NCBI GenBank assembly: GCA_945868085.1
Contig: CAMBKF010000011.1
Coordinates: 1 to 56,567, forward strand
Direction of reading: 5' to 3'
DNA length: 56,567 nucleotides
From: an uncultured Oscillibacter sp.
Lineage (GTDB): Bacteria; Bacillota; Clostridia; Oscillospirales; Oscillospiraceae
How positions within the stretch are numbered: the first letter of the stretch is position 1; every line of letters begins with the position of its first letter. A program made the position numbers and the translations under genes. The notes under the pieces were generated by a model. That model had not been told where the DNA came from, ran no database searches, and saw only the letters and a program-made list of their open reading frames with translations. Positions 55,657-56,567 of this stretch are shown here, piece by piece.

Positions 55657-55899
55657 ATGACCATTGATACAAAGACGATCGTTTCGGTCACCGAAGCGAA
55701 TCAGAACTTCTCGCGGGTAACGCGCATTGCCGAGAAAAACGGGCAGGCGGTGATTTTCAAAAACAATAAGCCCAAATATATGCTGGTGGATCTGGATGTG
55801 TCCCCCATGATCGATATGACCGATGATGAGAAGATCGACGTTGTGGCGGCGCGCATCCTGAAAAAGTATAAGCCCGCATTTATGGAGCTGGCAAAATGA
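55657..55899 (+). CDS. phd: Phd/YefM family antitoxin
   Basis: This 80-residue antitoxin has the Phd fold N-terminus (VSVTEANQNFSRVTRIAEKNGQAVIFKNNKPKYMLVDL) that dimerises and binds DNA. The C-terminal helix (ILKKYKPAFMELAK) should wrap around Doc. The start at 55657 has AGGAGG 8 bases upstream; an in-frame GTG at 55648 overlaps that site. It overlaps doc by 4 bp and is likely autorepressed at the palindrome 55603-55624. Confidence 0.9.
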   Translation: MTIDTKTIVSVTEANQNFSRVTRIAEKNGQAVIFKNNKPKYMLVDLDVSPMIDMTDDEKIDVVAARILKKYKPAFMELAK

Positions 55900-56273
55900 T
55901 CAAGTTTTCGAAAGATAAGGTGTTGCTGCTCCACAAGCTCATCGCCCAGGAAACAGGCGGCAGTATCGGTCTCCGGGATGAAGCCCTGTTGGATTCCGCA
56001 TTGGAGAACGCCTTTGCCGGCTTTGGCGGGCAGGAGTTCTATCCTACCAAGGAAGAAAAGGGCGCACGGCTCGGCTATACGCTCATCTCCAACCACGCTT
56101 TTGTGGACGGCAACAAGCGCATCGGTATGTACGTTATGCTGACATTTCTGGAAGTGAACGGGATACACATGGAGTGCACCAACGAGGAAGTTGTGGAGGT
56201 CGGATTATCCGTTGCCTCCGGCACAATGGACTACGACTCGCTTCTCCAATGGGTGCGCGACCACAGGAGCTGA
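55896..56273 (+). CDS. doc: Doc-type Fic family toxin
   Basis: Doc proteins inactivate elongation factor Tu by phosphorylation. The Fic motif is HAFVDGNKR at residues 67-75, the Doc-like H-x-F-x-D-G-N-K-R form. The 125-residue length fits Doc. It overlaps the antitoxin gene and has no promoter of its own. The target is known for Doc of P1; here it is inferred. Confidence 0.92.
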   Translation: MIKFSKDKVLLLHKLIAQETGGSIGLRDEALLDSALENAFAGFGGQEFYPTKEEKGARLGYTLISNHAFVDGNKRIGMYVMLTFLEVNGIHMECTNEEVVEVGLSVASGTMDYDSLLQWVRDHRS

Positions 56274-56300
56274 CGGTTTTGAAGGAAGTCGATAGGAGGC

Positions 56301-56345
56301 ACGCCTATTCTTTAATTACAGCGTGGTCATTTCTGCGCCGTTGCA
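56301..56345 (+). repeat. Repeated xis 3'-end fragment, copy 3
   Basis: Identical to 55505-55549 over 45 bp. The two copies flank the phd-doc cassette, and this one is followed by the right arm-type sites. Confidence 0.85.
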
Positions 56346-56349
56346 GGGC

Positions 56350-56371
56350 TTGACCCAAACCGTGACCCAAA
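56350..56371 (+). promoter_or_regulatory. Arm-type integrase-binding repeats, right end
   Basis: TGACCCAAA occurs twice with a 12-bp period, the same pair and orientation as at 42819-42840 near the left end. Confidence 0.6.
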
Positions 56372-56484
56372 CGCGGAAACGACTGGGCAACATAGGGCGG
56401 ACACAATGGATGCCCCACCGAGCCGAAAGTATGCAAAAGCGCCGGAAAGCGTTGCAGCACAACGCTTTCCGGCGCGCATCGTAT

Positions 56485-56548
56485 CTTCACACGCAGGAGG
56501 TCACTGGTTCGAGTCCAGCAGTCTCCACCAAAAAGTTCCTGATTTCGT
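56485..56548 (+). repeat. Right attachment repeat (attR core)
   Basis: This is a 64-bp exact copy of the tRNA-Val 3' half and terminator stem at 42690-42753. It is not a functional tRNA because the 5' half is absent. The match goes on to the window end with one mismatch and keeps the terminator hairpin at 56530-56567. Confidence 0.93.
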
Positions 56549-56567
56549 AAGAAATCAGGAACTTTTT

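Larger units (their letters stand above)
42690..56548. mobile_element. Mobilizable integrative element in tRNA-Val with a defence-type cargo
   Basis: Direct repeats of 64 bp bound a 13.8-kb segment carrying integrase, excisionase, relaxase, MobC and HTH genes and no phage structural or type IV secretion genes. That makes it an integrative and mobilizable element rather than a self-transmissible one or a prophage. The cargo from 47.6 kb rightwards includes a leucine-rich protein, an AAA+ protease, a Sel1 protein, base-excision and deiminase enzymes, a phosphatase, a retron and a toxin-antitoxin pair. It would need a helper conjugation machine to move. Confidence 0.88.

Noticed and set aside
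56485-56530. A fourth tRNA gene at the right end
   Set aside because: Only the 3' half of tRNA-Val is present; the 5' acceptor strand and D-arm are absent, so it is an att duplicate.
42690-56548. Prophage interpretation of the island
   Set aside because: There are no capsid, tail, terminase or lysis genes, while a relaxase and MobC are present.

Overview
The window looks like chromosome from a spore-forming, anaerobic, GC-rich member of the Clostridia, most plausibly Oscillospirales (Oscillospiraceae-like). The basis is a HrcA/CIRCE heat-shock regulon, a SpoVAC homologue, a complete rnfCDGEAB operon, a reverse rubrerythrin, a THF riboswitch in front of an ECF folate transporter gene, and clostridial families such as DUF975, DUF5684, DUF1700 and PadR. 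No 16S rRNA or other direct taxonomic marker is present, so the placement is inference.

Region 1 (1-42.4 kb) is ordinary core chromosome. It opens with a YhaN/SbcC-like SMC ATPase, a CmpB-type membrane protein, the Mrp Fe-S carrier and a small DUF5684 membrane protein. Then come a lipoprotein, a small XRE regulator, rubrerythrin, an EF-G-like GTPase and a lone spoVAC. A ferredoxin-hemW pair is followed by a tight minus-strand operon (SPASM radical SAM, mutY, tdk, PflA-like radical SAM). Next is a heat-shock operon (hrcA-grpE-dnaK-dnaJ) that runs on into PHP phosphatase, rpiB and an exported glycosidase-like protein. A padR-DUF1700-membrane protein operon, riboswitch-controlled folT and the rnf operon follow. 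After these lie DUF975, dCMP deaminase and cysteine desulfidase-like genes, an HTH/NfeD-SPFH operon, an RlmL-like methyltransferase, a lipid kinase, groESL under a second CIRCE, and a dicarboxylate symporter. Several intergenic spacers hold dispersed palindromic repeats.

Region 2 (42.43-42.77 kb) is a tRNA array: a CAT-anticodon tRNA, tRNA-Glu(TTC) and tRNA-Val(CAC), followed by a terminator.

Region 3 (42.69-56.55 kb) is a mobilizable integrative element of about 13.8 kb inserted in the 3' half of tRNA-Val. A 64-bp perfect direct repeat (extending to 83 bp with one mismatch) bounds it, and paired 9-bp arm-type repeats lie inside both ends. The backbone is a tyrosine integrase, an excisionase, a relaxase with MobC, a hairpin-rich oriT-like spacer, an HTH protein and a DUF6076 protein. 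The cargo is a cytosolic leucine-rich-repeat protein, a soluble FtsH-like AAA+ protease divergent from a Sel1-repeat protein, an operon of alkyladenine glycosylase, agmatine-deiminase-like enzyme and zinc-ribbon/phosphatase fusion, a retron, and a Phd/Doc toxin-antitoxin pair. This cargo resembles a defence island.

The most interesting system is the retron at 54.18-55.51 kb. Its reverse transcriptase carries the NAxxH, YxDD and VTG motifs. The 260 bases upstream fold as an msr-msd RNA with a 17-position a1/a2 stem and an AGC branch site, and they have their own promoter. None of the standard retron effectors I know lies beside it. The second is the AAA+ protease/Sel1 pair, whose two divergent promoters share the same unusual sequence, TTAGGTCTTA-N13-TAYACT.
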